Shown: positions 8,804-17,111, counted from the first letter of the stretch. The stretch: DNA of 64,000 bases from an uncultured bacterium (GCA_905215385.1 CAJMPY010000006.1:1-64000); one strand, 5' to 3'. Made by a program: numbers and translations. The notes: generated by a model not told the origin, from the letters alone.

Positions 8804-10054
8804 CTACCCAATCTTGCGGATGCTCGGGATCGCCCAGGTGATGCCTGCTAGGATCACCATTGCAGCACCGATGAGCACGAAACACGCGCTTACGCCGATG
8901 GCGTCCGCGAACAAGGTCGATGCGACGAGCCCCACGGGCATGGCCCAGCTGCAGACCGCTCCGTACAGGCCGAAGACGCGGCCCATGCACTCGGGATCGA
9001 CGCGCTCCTGCATGAGCGCCATCTGCGGCGCGCTGTACAGCGGACTCGAGACCCCCATCGCGAACGTAAGCCCCAGAAACACAACGAGCGCGGAAGGGGG
9101 CACGAGGCCGCCCGCGAGCGTGCCCGCTCCGAAGAGGCCGATGGCCAGCGTGCACGAAAGCGCGCGGTTCTTAAGGCCACCCGTCGCCCCGATCCAGCCG
9201 CTCGCCGCGATCATGCCGACCGAGAACGCGATCTCCGCGATAGCCGACTGCGTAGTGGTACCCCCAAAATGGTCGAACACCATGAGCGGGAACAGCGCGG
9301 ATATGGGCGAGAACAGGACCGAGAAGGCGAAGCCGATCCAGAGCATGGCGAACAGACCGTGATGGCGTTTGAGCTCGCGGTACCCGTTGGCCGTCTCCAA
9401 TAGGAAGGCCCGCACCGCGTGGTGCGACGCCTCGGCGTTCTCCTCGGGCGTATGGCGCTCGGGCGCCGGCGTCTTGATGCCGGAGGTCGCCACCGCGATG
9501 CTCGCGAGCACCGCGCCGGCGACATCGAGCGCGATCATGAAGGTCAGACCAAACGCCGGGTAGACCACCGCGGCGATGGCGTTGCCGATAATATAGCTAC
9601 CCGACTGCATGAACTGCAGCATGCCCGCCAGCTTGCCGAGCACCTCGGGCGGGGCGATGAGCGGTGTGAGCGCGTTGAAGGCGGGCGTATGGAGCGTGCT
9701 GCCCAGCGCACGGACGAACAGCACCGCCGCCACAACGGCGACAGAGAGGTCGCCCCGAAGCGAGCCGAAGACAAGCGTGAGGCTCACGGCCGCGATGAAG
9801 AGATCGGCGCCGATCATGAGACGCTTGATGGACGTGCGGTCCACGATGGTGCCCGCGAAGGCGCCGAGGAGCGCCATGGGCAAGAAGGCCGCCAGGCTCA
9901 CGAACGACAGGGCGCTCGCGGAGCCGGTGGTGAGGGTGACGTGCCAGATGAGACCCATCTGCAGAATGGAGCTCGTGAGCACGGAGAAGAACTCGCCGAT
10001 CCAGACGAGGGCGAGCGAGCGCTTCCAAGAAGCGCAGGGATTCGGTTGTGTCAT
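8804..10054 (-). CDS. MFS transporter (drug-efflux-like)
   Basis: A 416-aa major facilitator superfamily protein with 12 hydrophobic segments split into two halves by a charged loop around residues 195-225. The pattern (LVWIGEFFSVLTSSILQMGLIW start, GAFAGTIVDRTSIKRLMIG loop 2-3 motif A, and the second-half QMALMQERVDPECMGRVFG segment) matches the macrolide/enterobactin-exporter-like MFS group, so proton-driven efflux of a drug or small metabolite is likely. ATG 10054 has AAAGGA 7-12 nt upstream. It is divergent from the SPFH gene and monocistronic, with its own terminator. Confidence 0.88.
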   Translation of the reverse strand: MTQPNPCASWKRSLALVWIGEFFSVLTSSILQMGLIWHVTLTTGSASALSFVSLAAFLPMALLGAFAGTIVDRTSIKRLMIGADLFIAAVSLTLVFGSLRGDLSVAVVAAVLFVRALGSTLHTPAFNALTPLIAPPEVLGKLAGMLQFMQSGSYIIGNAIAAVVYPAFGLTFMIALDVAGAVLASIAVATSGIKTPAPERHTPEENAEASHHAVRAFLLETANGYRELKRHHGLFAMLWIGFAFSVLFSPISALFPLMVFDHFGGTTTQSAIAEIAFSVGMIAASGWIGATGGLKNRALSCTLAIGLFGAGTLAGGLVPPSALVVFLGLTFAMGVSSPLYSAPQMALMQERVDPECMGRVFGLYGAVCSWAMPVGLVASTLFADAIGVSACFVLIGAAMVILAGITWAIPSIRKIG

Positions 10055-10449
10055 GGAATAATCCTTTGATGCGATCGGTGGTATGCAGCGAAGTACCGGT
10101 CGCTCACGCGACCGTGGCTAGAGCCAAATCCTCATGGAAGCAAGCATGGTGCAGCTCCCCTTTCCAAATCTCGAGGTAAACCTTCAGCCGTGAGTGGGGC
10201 TATTATAGGGACTTGCGAGCCAAGATGCAACAGGAAGACCTCTACGGAGCGTAGATGCCGGGCGCCCCGAACCACTTATGCCATGAGAGACGGCATCCGA
10301 TTCTCCTTGACTTGGTCTCAATGTGATTATCACAATGCAATCAGCAGCCGCACGGACTGCTCGGGGACTCGCCTCCTCCCCATCGCAATCTGGAGCGCGG
10401 CGCCGGGGACGTCACGCAAACGCCGGCGCGGTCGTGAAAGGAACTCACA
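10055..10449. other. Divergent intergenic region between MFS and SPFH genes
   Basis: 395 bp with no convincing gene. It must hold the divergent promoters for the MFS gene (leftward) and the SPFH gene (rightward). A TTGACT box lies at 10307-10312 but no well-spaced -10 hexamer follows, so no promoter is called. An open frame over 10190-10453 has no family resemblance. Confidence 0.4.
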
Positions 10450-11469
10450 ATGAGCGTGGAAAAGCAACTCAAGGCCACGTCGGGCTATGGTATGCTCGCC
10501 GCCGTCATCGCGGCGCTGCTCGCCATCGTCGGCCTCTTCATCTGGAGCGTCACCGGCCTCGCCGGAACGCCGGACGGCGTCGACGCGCCGGCCGCCTACG
10601 GCTGGGGCCTAGGGCTCAGCATCGTATCCTTTTGTTTTTGGTTCCTGCTGCTGAACGGATTCTTCTCGCTGCAGCCCGGCCAGGCGCGCGTGTGCATCCT
10701 GTTCGGCAAGTACGTGGGCACCGTCCGCGACGAGGGCTTCTTCTGGGCCAACCCGTTCTTTAGCAAGAGCATGGGCGGATCGGCCGGGATCGGCGAGATG
10801 ATCGAGCTCGAGATGAGCGATTCCAAAGCCGCCAAGGCCGCGGCGCAGAAGGCCGCCAAGGGCAACCCCACCACTATCTCCACCCGCGTGCGCACCCTGA
10901 ATGGCGAGCGCCTGAAGGTCAACGACAAAATGGGCAACCCCATCGAGATCGCAACCGTCGTGGTGTGGCACGTCGCCGATACCGCCAAGGCGCTCTTCGA
11001 CGTCGACGACTACCAGAGCTATGTCGCCATGCAGGCCGAGACGGCGCTGCGCCACGTGGCGAGCGTGTACGCCTACGACCATCTTGAGGACGAGTCCGAT
11101 GCCGCCGGCGCCATCACGCTGCGCGCCAATGTGGAAGAGGTCTCCGAAGCCCTGCGCCGCGAGCTCGCGATGCGCCTGGCACCCGCCGGCGTGGAGGTCG
11201 ACGACGCCCGCCTCACCCATCTTGCCTACTCCCCCGAGATCGCCCAGGCGATGCTGCGCCGCCAGCAGGCCGAGGCCGTCATCGCCGCGCGCAAGAAGAT
11301 CGTCGAGGGCGCGGTTTCCATGGTCGACATGGCCGTGAAGGAGATGGCCGCCGGCGGCACCATCGAGCTGGACGACGAGCGCAAGGCGCAGATGGCCAGC
11401 AACCTCATGGTGGTGCTCTGCGGTGAATCCGAGGCGCACCCGGTGCTCAACGCAGGCTCGCTGTACTAA
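10450..11469 (+). CDS. SPFH/Band 7 domain membrane protein
   Basis: A 339-aa stomatin/prohibitin-type protein. Two N-terminal membrane segments (about residues 14-37 and 49-72) precede the SPFH domain, which starts at FSLQPGQARVCILFGKYVG and includes the ALRHVASVYAYDHLED and APAGVEVDDARLTHLAYSPEIAQAMLRRQQAEA segments. A helical C-terminal region follows. Such proteins assemble into ring-like membrane microdomain scaffolds. The ATG follows GAAAGGAACTCACA, a good ribosome-binding site. The next gene, 63 bp downstream, encodes a small Arc-like DNA-binding protein; this pairing suggests co-transcription. Confidence 0.88.
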   Translation: MSVEKQLKATSGYGMLAAVIAALLAIVGLFIWSVTGLAGTPDGVDAPAAYGWGLGLSIVSFCFWFLLLNGFFSLQPGQARVCILFGKYVGTVRDEGFFWANPFFSKSMGGSAGIGEMIELEMSDSKAAKAAAQKAAKGNPTTISTRVRTLNGERLKVNDKMGNPIEIATVVVWHVADTAKALFDVDDYQSYVAMQAETALRHVASVYAYDHLEDESDAAGAITLRANVEEVSEALRRELAMRLAPAGVEVDDARLTHLAYSPEIAQAMLRRQQAEAVIAARKKIVEGAVSMVDMAVKEMAAGGTIELDDERKAQMASNLMVVLCGESEAHPVLNAGSLY

Positions 11470-11532
11470 CCCCAACACCAATGAGTAATTTGGGACGGGT
11501 GCAGAATTGCACATTCGACAAGAAGGCACGTC

Positions 11533-11724
11533 ATGGCACGCAAGCAGTATCCACTCCGTATAGACCCCGCTATCGGGGAGGCCGTCCAACGCTGGGCGGA
11601 CGATGAGATGCGCAGCGCCAACGGTCAGGTGGAATGGATCTTGCGAGACGCCCTCAAACGCGCGGGAAGGCTGCCGAAGAAAGAGCCCTCGTCCAAGGAC
11701 GCACCCAAAGGCGAGGAGGGCTAA
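11533..11724 (+). CDS. Arc/MetJ-type ribbon-helix-helix-like small protein
   Basis: A 63-aa protein with the Arc-like layout: a short beta-strand segment (KQYPLRIDP), then two helices (AIGEAVQRWADDEMRS and NGQVEWILRDALKRAG) and a charged Lys/Glu-rich tail. The NGQVEWILR segment is characteristic of Arc-domain proteins. It is probably a DNA-binding regulator, perhaps of the SPFH gene it follows. Alternatively it is an accessory subunit of the SPFH complex. AAGAAGG lies before the ATG. Confidence 0.7.
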   Translation: MARKQYPLRIDPAIGEAVQRWADDEMRSANGQVEWILRDALKRAGRLPKKEPSSKDAPKGEEG

Positions 11725-11800
11725 GCTGGGAAGACAGGGCTCGGCCGCTGCCGACGTCGGGACAAAGCCGCGCCCCGCGCCGCGGTCGAGGCAGAGCTGA

Positions 11801-11836
11801 GCCCCGCCGCTCCAAAGTCGAGCCGAGCGGCGGGGC
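11801..11836. repeat. Strong hairpin in the Arc-HTH intergenic gap
   Basis: A perfect 12-bp inverted repeat (GCCCCGCCGCTC with GAGCGGCGGGGC) separated by 12 nt, without a T-tract. It may act with the terminator at 11881 or protect the upstream mRNA 3' end. Confidence 0.5.
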
Positions 11837-11880
11837 CAACACCAACCCAAAGCAAGCTCGCCCCCTCTATACGCACCAAC

Positions 11881-11919
11881 CGGTCCCCGGAGGCATCCGC
11901 CTTTGGGGACCGTTCTTTT
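11881..11919 (+). terminator. Terminator after the SPFH/Arc pair
   Basis: An 8-bp CGGTCCCC/GGGGACCG stem with an inner AGGC/GCCT pairing and a TTCTTTT tail. It separates the SPFH operon from the HTH membrane regulator. Confidence 0.85.
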
Positions 11920-11930
11920 CCCAGCTAGAT

Positions 11931-11995
11931 GTCGTATATAAAGCCTTTTGACAGCTCGATTTTGCCCCGTGGGGGTCATATATAAAGACCTTTGA
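11931..11995 (+). promoter_or_regulatory. Paired direct repeats upstream of HTH membrane regulator 1
   Basis: Two near-identical 21-bp boxes (consensus GTCRTATATAAAGnCYTTTGA, 18 of 21 positions shared) begin at 11931 and 11975, 44 bp apart. They lie 73-137 bp before the start of the HTH gene at 12068. A pair of operator sites for the regulator's own control is the simplest reading (inference). Confidence 0.55.
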
Positions 11996-12067
11996 TGGTA
12001 CGATACTCGCGTCAATGACATGGTGGCTCTCGACAGGGGTCACCCCGACCCTCTAGGGAGCAAACGC

Positions 12068-12688
12068 ATGGAGCTGGGCTCGCACATCAAGGAGCATCGC
12101 ACGGAGCTCGGACTGTCCCAAGACGATCTGGCGGAGCGCATCTACGTGTCGCGCCAGACCATCAGCAACTGGGAGTGCGGCCGTACGTATCCGGATGTCC
12201 AGAGCCTGCTGCTGCTTTCCAACGTGTTCGGGGTGACCGTGGACTCCCTCATCAAAGGAGATGTGGAAACCATGGCACAGGTAATGAACGAAGCGGTCAA
12301 GAAGTACAACGCCCTCTCCACAATCACGGTCGTGAGCGCGGTCGTGTTTTTGGTGCTGAGCGCGTGGGCGGCGTTCCAGTTCGAATGGGGCTGGGGCATG
12401 CACATCGCGCCCACCGCGGCGTTTGCCGCCGTGGCGCTCGTCGTGATGCTCGTGGCGTTCGTGTATATGGAACGCATGAAGAAGCAGCACGACCTCGTCA
12501 CGTACCGCGAGGTGTTGGCGTTTAGCCGCGGCGAGCAGGTCGATCGCGACACGCTCGAGGGGCGCCGTGAGCGCGAGATGAACCTTTGGGTCAAGGGCAC
12601 GCGCAACGCGGTGCAGATCATCATCGGCGCCATCGCCGGCGGACTGGTGGGCGTCGGCATCGGCATGCTCGCCAAGATGTTGAGCTAG
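12068..12688 (+). CDS. XRE-family HTH regulator with membrane-spanning C-terminus (copy 1)
   Basis: A 206-aa protein. Residues 4-62 form a Cro/CI-type helix-turn-helix (LGLSQDDLAERIYVSRQTISNWECGRTYPDVQ, shown split: SQDDLAERIYVSRQTISNWE). Two membrane segments follow at about 85-105 and 115-138, then a cytosolic linker (HDLVTYREVLAF), and a third hydrophobic segment lies at the C-terminus. Membrane-bound XRE regulators of this kind are thought to sense envelope or metabolite signals. ATG 12068 has AGGGAG 8-13 nt upstream, and the 16 codons before it lack a signal. A truncated paralogue starts at 13544. Confidence 0.85.
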   Translation: MELGSHIKEHRTELGLSQDDLAERIYVSRQTISNWECGRTYPDVQSLLLLSNVFGVTVDSLIKGDVETMAQVMNEAVKKYNALSTITVVSAVVFLVLSAWAAFQFEWGWGMHIAPTAAFAAVALVVMLVAFVYMERMKKQHDLVTYREVLAFSRGEQVDRDTLEGRREREMNLWVKGTRNAVQIIIGAIAGGLVGVGIGMLAKMLS

Positions 12689-12783
12689 GTAGATCTGCAG
12701 ACCGGATGGCCTTTCGCCGGCACGATCGCCCCCATTCCCGCCCCTCGTGGCAGAATGGGAGCGATTCTCGTTGAGGAGGCCCC

Positions 12784-13143
12784 ATGAACGCAACCGCGCG
12801 CACATTGCTCATCGCCGCAGCCGCCATCGCCGCCGCATGTTGGGCGGTCCCCGCCTTCCTGGTCGGCGCCGTCCCGCCCGATGCGGGGATGTTCGCCATG
12901 ATGGCGCTCCTCTACGCCCTTCTCCCGATCACCGCGGTCGCCCTCGGCATGCTCGCCGCGGGCTCCGCGCGAACGCTCTTCTGGTTGCCCGCGGCGCTCG
13001 GGGCCGCCTTCGCCCTCCTGTTTCCCCTCGCGGTCGAGGGCAGCCAGGATATCGCGTTCTACGGCATCGCCTACGCTGCAATCGGCTACGCCGCCATGGC
13101 CCTGCGTGCCAGCACGGCCAAGCGGTGTTGCCCACCACGTTGA
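12784..13143 (+). CDS. Small multi-pass membrane protein, unknown function
   Basis: A 119-aa, Ala/Leu-rich protein with four predicted membrane segments (about residues 6-28, 34-56, 64-82 and 88-106) and a short positively charged end. No family is recognised. GAGGAGG lies 5-11 nt before the ATG, so it is likely translated. The gap before it contains an inverted repeat (CGCCCCCATTC with GAATGGGAGCG, 12727-12763). It sits between two related HTH membrane regulators and may be a partner of one of them (inference). Confidence 0.65.
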   Translation: MNATARTLLIAAAAIAAACWAVPAFLVGAVPPDAGMFAMMALLYALLPITAVALGMLAAGSARTLFWLPAALGAAFALLFPLAVEGSQDIAFYGIAYAAIGYAAMALRASTAKRCCPPR

Positions 13144-13180
13144 ACCAGATGCCCATAAAGGGCCGTACAGGTCCGTCGCT

Positions 13181-13296
13181 TTCGGTGCGTCTATCTGATC
13201 TTCGGTGCGCCTACCAGATTTTCGGTGCACCTGTGAACCATTTTCCATTCGGTTTATCGTGCTCAGGTGCACCGAAGTTTTCAAAGTGCTCCGAAG
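13181..13296. repeat. Array of ~20-bp repeats (TTCGGTGCRCC), three direct and two inverted
   Basis: TTCGGTGCG/A begins at 13181, 13201 and 13221 with an exact 20-bp period. Inverted copies containing CCGAAG lie at 13265-13277 (AGGTGCACCGAAG) and 13287-13296. The longest inverted match is TTCGGTGCACCTG against CAGGTGCACCGAA. Spacing near two helical turns suggests a protein-binding array rather than chance. Confidence 0.6.
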
Positions 13297-13430
13297 ATGA
13301 AATGAGATGCGCATTGGGCGCCCAACGTTTCAAAGAGCTCGGTGCGTATCGAGCCAATCAAAGAGGCCCGCATATAGGGCGCACATCACTCCAATCGCAC
13401 CACGATTCATGAATCTCCCAGCTCACAAGC

Positions 13431-13489
13431 ATGTACAACAGATTTTGCAGAGGCCGGCGGTCCTTGCCGCATATGATGTACAACAGATT
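13431..13489 (+). promoter_or_regulatory. Paired direct repeats upstream of HTH regulator 2
   Basis: ATGTACAACAGATT occurs perfectly at 13431-13444 and 13476-13489, 45 bp apart, ending 55 bp before the regulator's ATG. The layout copies that of the pair at 11931/11975 before the paralogous regulator but the box sequence differs, as expected if each regulator recognises its own site. Confidence 0.6.
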
Positions 13490-13543
13490 CGATAGCGCAC
13501 CCGGCGTGTTCGCGGGACGCTCCTTCACGACCGGGAGGTGACG

Positions 13544-14020
13544 ATGGACATCAGCAACCAGATCAAGACGAGGCGCGAGGCGATGGGGCTCTCCCAAGAA
13601 CAGCTCGCCGAGAAACTCTACGTGTCGCGTCAGACGATCTCGAACTGGGAGCGGGACAAGACGTATCCGGACGTCCAGAGTCTGCTCATGCTGAGCATCC
13701 TATTCGACACCTCCATAGACACGCTCGTGAAGGGAGACGTGACCGTTATGGAAGAGGCAGTCGAAAGAGATCGCAAGCGCATGGGAACGCGGATGCTATG
13801 GCTGGCCGTGCTGATGCTCGCGTTGCTGGCGGTGGCGTTCGCGCTGATACTGTCGCCGGCGTTTAACTGGATGGAGGGCACCTGGGGCGCCGGCGTCGCC
13901 GCGGCTGCGGCGTTCCTGCCGGCGATAGCGGCGCTTGTTGTCGCAACCGTCCTCGAGCGCATCAAGCGCGAGAACGACCTGGTGACATACCGCGAGATCC
14001 TCGCTGTCCGCAATGCAGAC
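13544..14020 (+). pseudogene. XRE-family HTH membrane regulator, copy 2, truncated at its 3' end
   Basis: This is a clear paralogue of the 12068 gene: HTH (SQEQLAEKLYVSRQTISNWE), the KTYPDVQSLLMLS segment, two membrane segments and DLVTYREILA. Similarity stops at about codon 155 (near 14005), where copy 1 continues for another ~50 residues to its third hydrophobic segment. The frame then stays open to 15424 only because it reads antisense through the cyuA-like gene, giving a non-biological tail. GGGAGG lies 5-10 nt before the ATG. The gene was probably cut by a rearrangement, or the assembly is joined wrongly here. Confidence 0.7.
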
Positions 14021-14080
14021 AGGTGCTTTACAGCCACAAGCGCGATAGTTTCAACAACAAGATGCAGTGCCCCAGAGCCC

Positions 14081-15403
14081 CTAGCAGTCGACGATGGTCT
14101 TGCCGATCATGATGTTGAGGATCTCGACATCGGTATCCTTCATGCCCACACGGCCCACATAGCCCATGCTCGCGATCGTCTCCTCGACGGTATCCTGGAT
14201 CAGACCCTCGCCGGCGCGGAAGCCGCGGCCCTGCATGGCCATATCGTGGCCCAGAATCGCCGCATCGACGGCAGCGGAAATCTTGGCGGCACAGCTCGCC
14301 TTGGCGCCGTCGCACACGATACCGCCCACGTTGCCGAGCGTGTTCGAGACCGTCGCACCAATCTGTTCGCGCGTGCCGCCACACAGCCAGGTAATCGCGG
14401 CACCGGCACCGCACGCGGCGCAAATAGCGCCGCAAAACGCCGAGAGCGCACCAATATAGCTCTTGATATGCACGGCGATAAGGTCGGACAGCATCACGGC
14501 GCGCACCAGGCGCTCGTTGTCGCAACGCAGGTAGTCGGCATACTCCATAACGGGCAGCGCACAGGTGATGCCCTGGTTGCCCGAGCCGCACACAATGGCG
14601 ACCGGCAGCGCACAGCCGTTCATACGGGCATCGGACCCGGCGGCCGCACGGGCACGGGCACGGCAGGCGACGTCGTCGGCACGAGCGCCCAGCAGCGTAC
14701 GGCCTACCTCGGCGCCCCAAGCGTGCGCCAGGCCCTCGGCGCTTATTGCGCCGTTCAGCTCAATCTGACGTTCAACGGCGGCGCGAGCACCCTCGATGTC
14801 GCCGTCCTCGATAAAGTCGATGATGGATTCGATCGACATGGGCGTGTCGGCCTTATCGGCGGCACGCTCGGCCACGACGCGCTCGGCGCAGGCGGCACAC
14901 TCCCCCGCCGACTTGCCACACACCGGAATACCGTCGAGCGTATGGCACGTAACATTGGTGTGGTGGTCGGTGATCTCGACGACCGCGGTATGGCCCCCGG
15001 CAGTGGCAGTTACCTTGATATAGAGGTTAGGCACACCCTCGACAAGCGACACGTCGCAGTAGTCAGCGTCGGCGAGCAGCTCGGTCACGCGAGCGCGGTC
15101 TGCATCGTCAACACTCTCGAGCACCTCGAGCGCGCTCTTGGCGTCACCGCCCACGGCACCCAGCACGGCCGCAGCCTCGATACCGTGCATACCGCCCGAG
15201 TTGGGCACGGTCACGCTCTTAACGTTCTTAATGATGTTGCCCGAGCAGGCAACGTCCATATGATCGGGTTCGCAACCGAGCGTCTGGCTCGCCAACGCCG
15301 CTGCATAGGCAACGGCAATAGGCTCGGTGCAGCCGAGCGCACAGACAAGCTCGCGGTTCAAAACATCGCAAAACGCGGCATCACGGATGGAATCGGTAGG
15401 CAT
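14081..15403 (-). CDS. cyuA: L-cysteine desulfidase family protein (UPF0597, CyuA/YhaM-like)
   Basis: A 440-aa protein of the UPF0597 family. Characteristic segments are ALGCTEPIAVAYA near residue 22, SGNIIKNVKSV, VPNSGGMHG, CGSGNQGITC near residue 270 and CGAICAACGAGAAITWL near 325. The conserved cysteines fit an iron-sulfur cluster as in serine/cysteine dehydratase-like enzymes. The family includes anaerobic L-cysteine desulfidases that release pyruvate, ammonia and sulfide. The enzyme is probably oxygen-sensitive and cytosolic. AGGAGA precedes the ATG. No cysteine transporter is adjacent. The downstream side abuts the truncated HTH gene. Confidence 0.82.
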   Translation of the reverse strand: MPTDSIRDAAFCDVLNRELVCALGCTEPIAVAYAAALASQTLGCEPDHMDVACSGNIIKNVKSVTVPNSGGMHGIEAAAVLGAVGGDAKSALEVLESVDDADRARVTELLADADYCDVSLVEGVPNLYIKVTATAGGHTAVVEITDHHTNVTCHTLDGIPVCGKSAGECAACAERVVAERAADKADTPMSIESIIDFIEDGDIEGARAAVERQIELNGAISAEGLAHAWGAEVGRTLLGARADDVACRARARAAAGSDARMNGCALPVAIVCGSGNQGITCALPVMEYADYLRCDNERLVRAVMLSDLIAVHIKSYIGALSAFCGAICAACGAGAAITWLCGGTREQIGATVSNTLGNVGGIVCDGAKASCAAKISAAVDAAILGHDMAMQGRGFRAGEGLIQDTVEETIASMGYVGRVGMKDTDVEILNIMIGKTIVDC

Positions 15404-15674
15404 AGGTATCTCCTGCTTGCATAACGGGCTGGACTCTCAAAAAAGTTGGCTCCTTTATTTGATAACAATGCATCAAAAACCGCAACCATGGTTCCGGCGG
15501 ACGGCGCTCAAGCACAAACTGGCGGCATTCATTCATGAAAAGCGGGTCTTGTTGCCTGCTAAAGCGTTTGATCAAAAAACGCCCGAGCGTTTACACAAAA
15601 GTCGCGCTATCATGCAGTCGAACGCGGTAAACACCTTTAGCATTTGCGCCGCACAGACCAGAGAGGAACCATCC

Positions 15675-16142
15675 ATGAAGATCGGTATCGGTAACGACCA
15701 CGCCGCCGTCGAGCTCAAGAACATCATTTCCGAGCACCTGAAGGAGCGCGGCTGCGAGGTCGTGAACTTTGGCACCGACACCTCCGAGAGCTTTGACTAC
15801 CCCATCGCCGGCTACAAGGTGGGTAAGGCCGTTGCCAACGGCGACGTCGACCTGGGCATCCTGATCTGCGGTACCGGCGTCGGGATCAGCCTGGCTGCCA
15901 ACAAGGTCGAGGGCGTACGCGCCGTCGTGTGCTCCGAGCCCTTCAGCGCCAAGCTCTCCCGCATGCACAACAACACCAACGTGCTCGCCTTTGGCGCCCG
16001 CGTCGTTGGCTCCGAGCTCGCCAAGATGATCGTCGACGAGTGGCTCGACGCCGAGTTTGAGGGCGGCCGTCACGAGCGTCGCGTTAACCTCCTCAACGAG
16101 ATCGACCACACGCGCGGCCTTAAGATCGTCGACGAGGCCTAA
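15675..16142 (+). CDS. rpiB: Ribose-5-phosphate isomerase B (RpiB/LacAB family)
   Basis: A 155-aa enzyme interconverting ribose 5-phosphate and ribulose 5-phosphate in the pentose phosphate pathway. It shows the N-terminal GNDHAAVELK motif, the catalytic-cysteine loop ICGTGVGISLAANKVEGVRA and the HNNTNVLAFGARV segment, and the length is normal. A role with allose or other sugars cannot be excluded. GAGAGG precedes ATG 15675; the longer open frame upstream is antisense to cyuA. A strong terminator follows. Confidence 0.93.
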   Translation: MKIGIGNDHAAVELKNIISEHLKERGCEVVNFGTDTSESFDYPIAGYKVGKAVANGDVDLGILICGTGVGISLAANKVEGVRAVVCSEPFSAKLSRMHNNTNVLAFGARVVGSELAKMIVDEWLDAEFEGGRHERRVNLLNEIDHTRGLKIVDEA

Positions 16143-16172
16143 AGATTCACAAAGCCATACGACGCTAACGCC

Positions 16173-16213
16173 AGCCCCCGCCCGGAAGAAACATCCGGAC
16201 GGGGGCTCTTTAG
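16173..16213 (+). terminator. Terminator after rpiB
   Basis: A 14-nt arm AGCCCCCGCCCGGA pairs with TCCGGACGGGGGCT with one mismatch around a 7-nt loop, followed by CTTTAG. Confidence 0.85.
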
Positions 16214-16247
16214 TAGATTTGTGGGGGTTTACCAAAAGTCTACTGGA

Positions 16248-16283
16248 ATAAAAAGGGCGCCGCGGATGAAGTTCCGCGGCGCC
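16248..16283 (-). terminator. Terminator after ndk
   Basis: On the minus strand a perfect 11-bp GGGCGCCGCGG/CCGCGGCGCCC stem is followed by TTTTTATT. Together with the rpiB terminator it insulates the two convergent genes. Confidence 0.9.
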
Positions 16284-16322
16284 CAAGCCACACGCTAACA
16301 GCTTTAAGGAGTCAAAGCTGGT

Positions 16323-16727
16323 TTAGCCAAAAAAGCGCTTGATCTCGATCTCGGCGTTCTCCAGGCAGTCGGAGCCGTGGATCACGTTGGCGTTGACATC
16401 GACAGCAAAGTCGCCGCGAATGGTGCCGGGGGCAGCATCAAGCGGGTTGGTGGCGCCCATAAGGGTGCGCATCTTGGAGACAGCGGAGAGGCCGGAAACG
16501 ACCATCTTGACGACCGGACCGCTCGTCATAAAGTCGCAGAGACCGCCAAAGAAGGGCTTGTCGGCCAGATGGGCGTAGTGCTCCTCGACGGTAGCGCGCT
16601 CGAGCGTGGTCATCTCCATGCGCTCGATGACAAGGCCGCTGCGCTCAATACGAGCAACGATCTCGCCGATCTTGCGGTCGCGCACGGCGTCGGGCTTAAT
16701 CATGATGAAGGTCTTCTCGATAGCCAT
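16323..16727 (-). CDS. ndk: Nucleoside diphosphate kinase
   Basis: A 134-aa NDK transferring phosphate from ATP to nucleoside diphosphates through a phosphohistidine. It shows the start EKTFIMIKPDAVRDRKIGEI, the ATNPLDAAPGTIRGDFA segment, and the active-site histidine in NVIHGSDCLENAEIEI. ATG 16727 has AAAGG 7-11 nt upstream; the 14 codons before it in frame lack a signal. Monocistronic with its own terminator. Confidence 0.97.
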   Translation of the reverse strand: MAIEKTFIMIKPDAVRDRKIGEIVARIERSGLVIERMEMTTLERATVEEHYAHLADKPFFGGLCDFMTSGPVVKMVVSGLSAVSKMRTLMGATNPLDAAPGTIRGDFAVDVNANVIHGSDCLENAEIEIKRFFG

Positions 16728-17111
16728 AAGGTAGCCTTTCAAGTAGGTTCGCGCGTGCCCAAGTCCCATTCCGGCACCCGCCTGGACTGCATCGTAACAG
16801 AGTTTTAGCTGCAGTTAAACAAAAAGCTGTTTATTGAAACGCTGCAATTTATTAAAGCGCTCCATATGTGTCGCTTCTGTTTCGAAGCCCGATTAGAGTA
16901 CCATCCGACCGCTCATCAACCACATCGAACAGAGCGGGCGGTCGGTTGCCACCCGCGAACGTACCCCCTTCACAACCTGCCCAAAGGTCCTACAGAAGTT
17001 CTCGACAAGCCCCTCCCCCATAGCAGCAAAATAGGGGCGCCCGCATCAGCAGACGCCCGTAAAGCAAAAACGATTTATCAATAAATGGACAATACGTCTT
17101 CAGCCAAACCT
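16728..17111. other. Gap between ndk and argH
   Basis: 384 bp with no convincing gene. It should hold the leftward ndk promoter near 16800 (AT-rich stretch 16800-16860) and the argH terminator at 17025-17058. The open frame at 16866-17084 has no family or ribosome-binding site and is not called. Confidence 0.5.
17025..17058 (-). terminator. Terminator after argH
   Basis: On the minus strand a 10-bp stem including G-T pairs (GGGCGTCTGC with GCGGGCGCCC) and a TGAT loop is followed by CCTATTTTG. The tail is short of T residues, so efficiency is uncertain. Confidence 0.6.

Larger units (their letters stand above)
13144..13543. other. Repeat-rich intergenic region upstream of HTH regulator 2
   Basis: 400 bp without a gene. 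It holds a cluster of TTCGGTGC-type repeats in both orientations (13181-13296) and a pair of ATGTACAACAGATT boxes (13431 and 13476) just before the regulator at 13544. These are described separately. Confidence 0.6.

Noticed and set aside
14020..15424. C-terminal 470 codons of the HTH regulator open frame
   Set aside because: Antisense to the cyuA-like gene; repetitive Ala/Gly/His/Arg composition and no resemblance to the paralogue's end.
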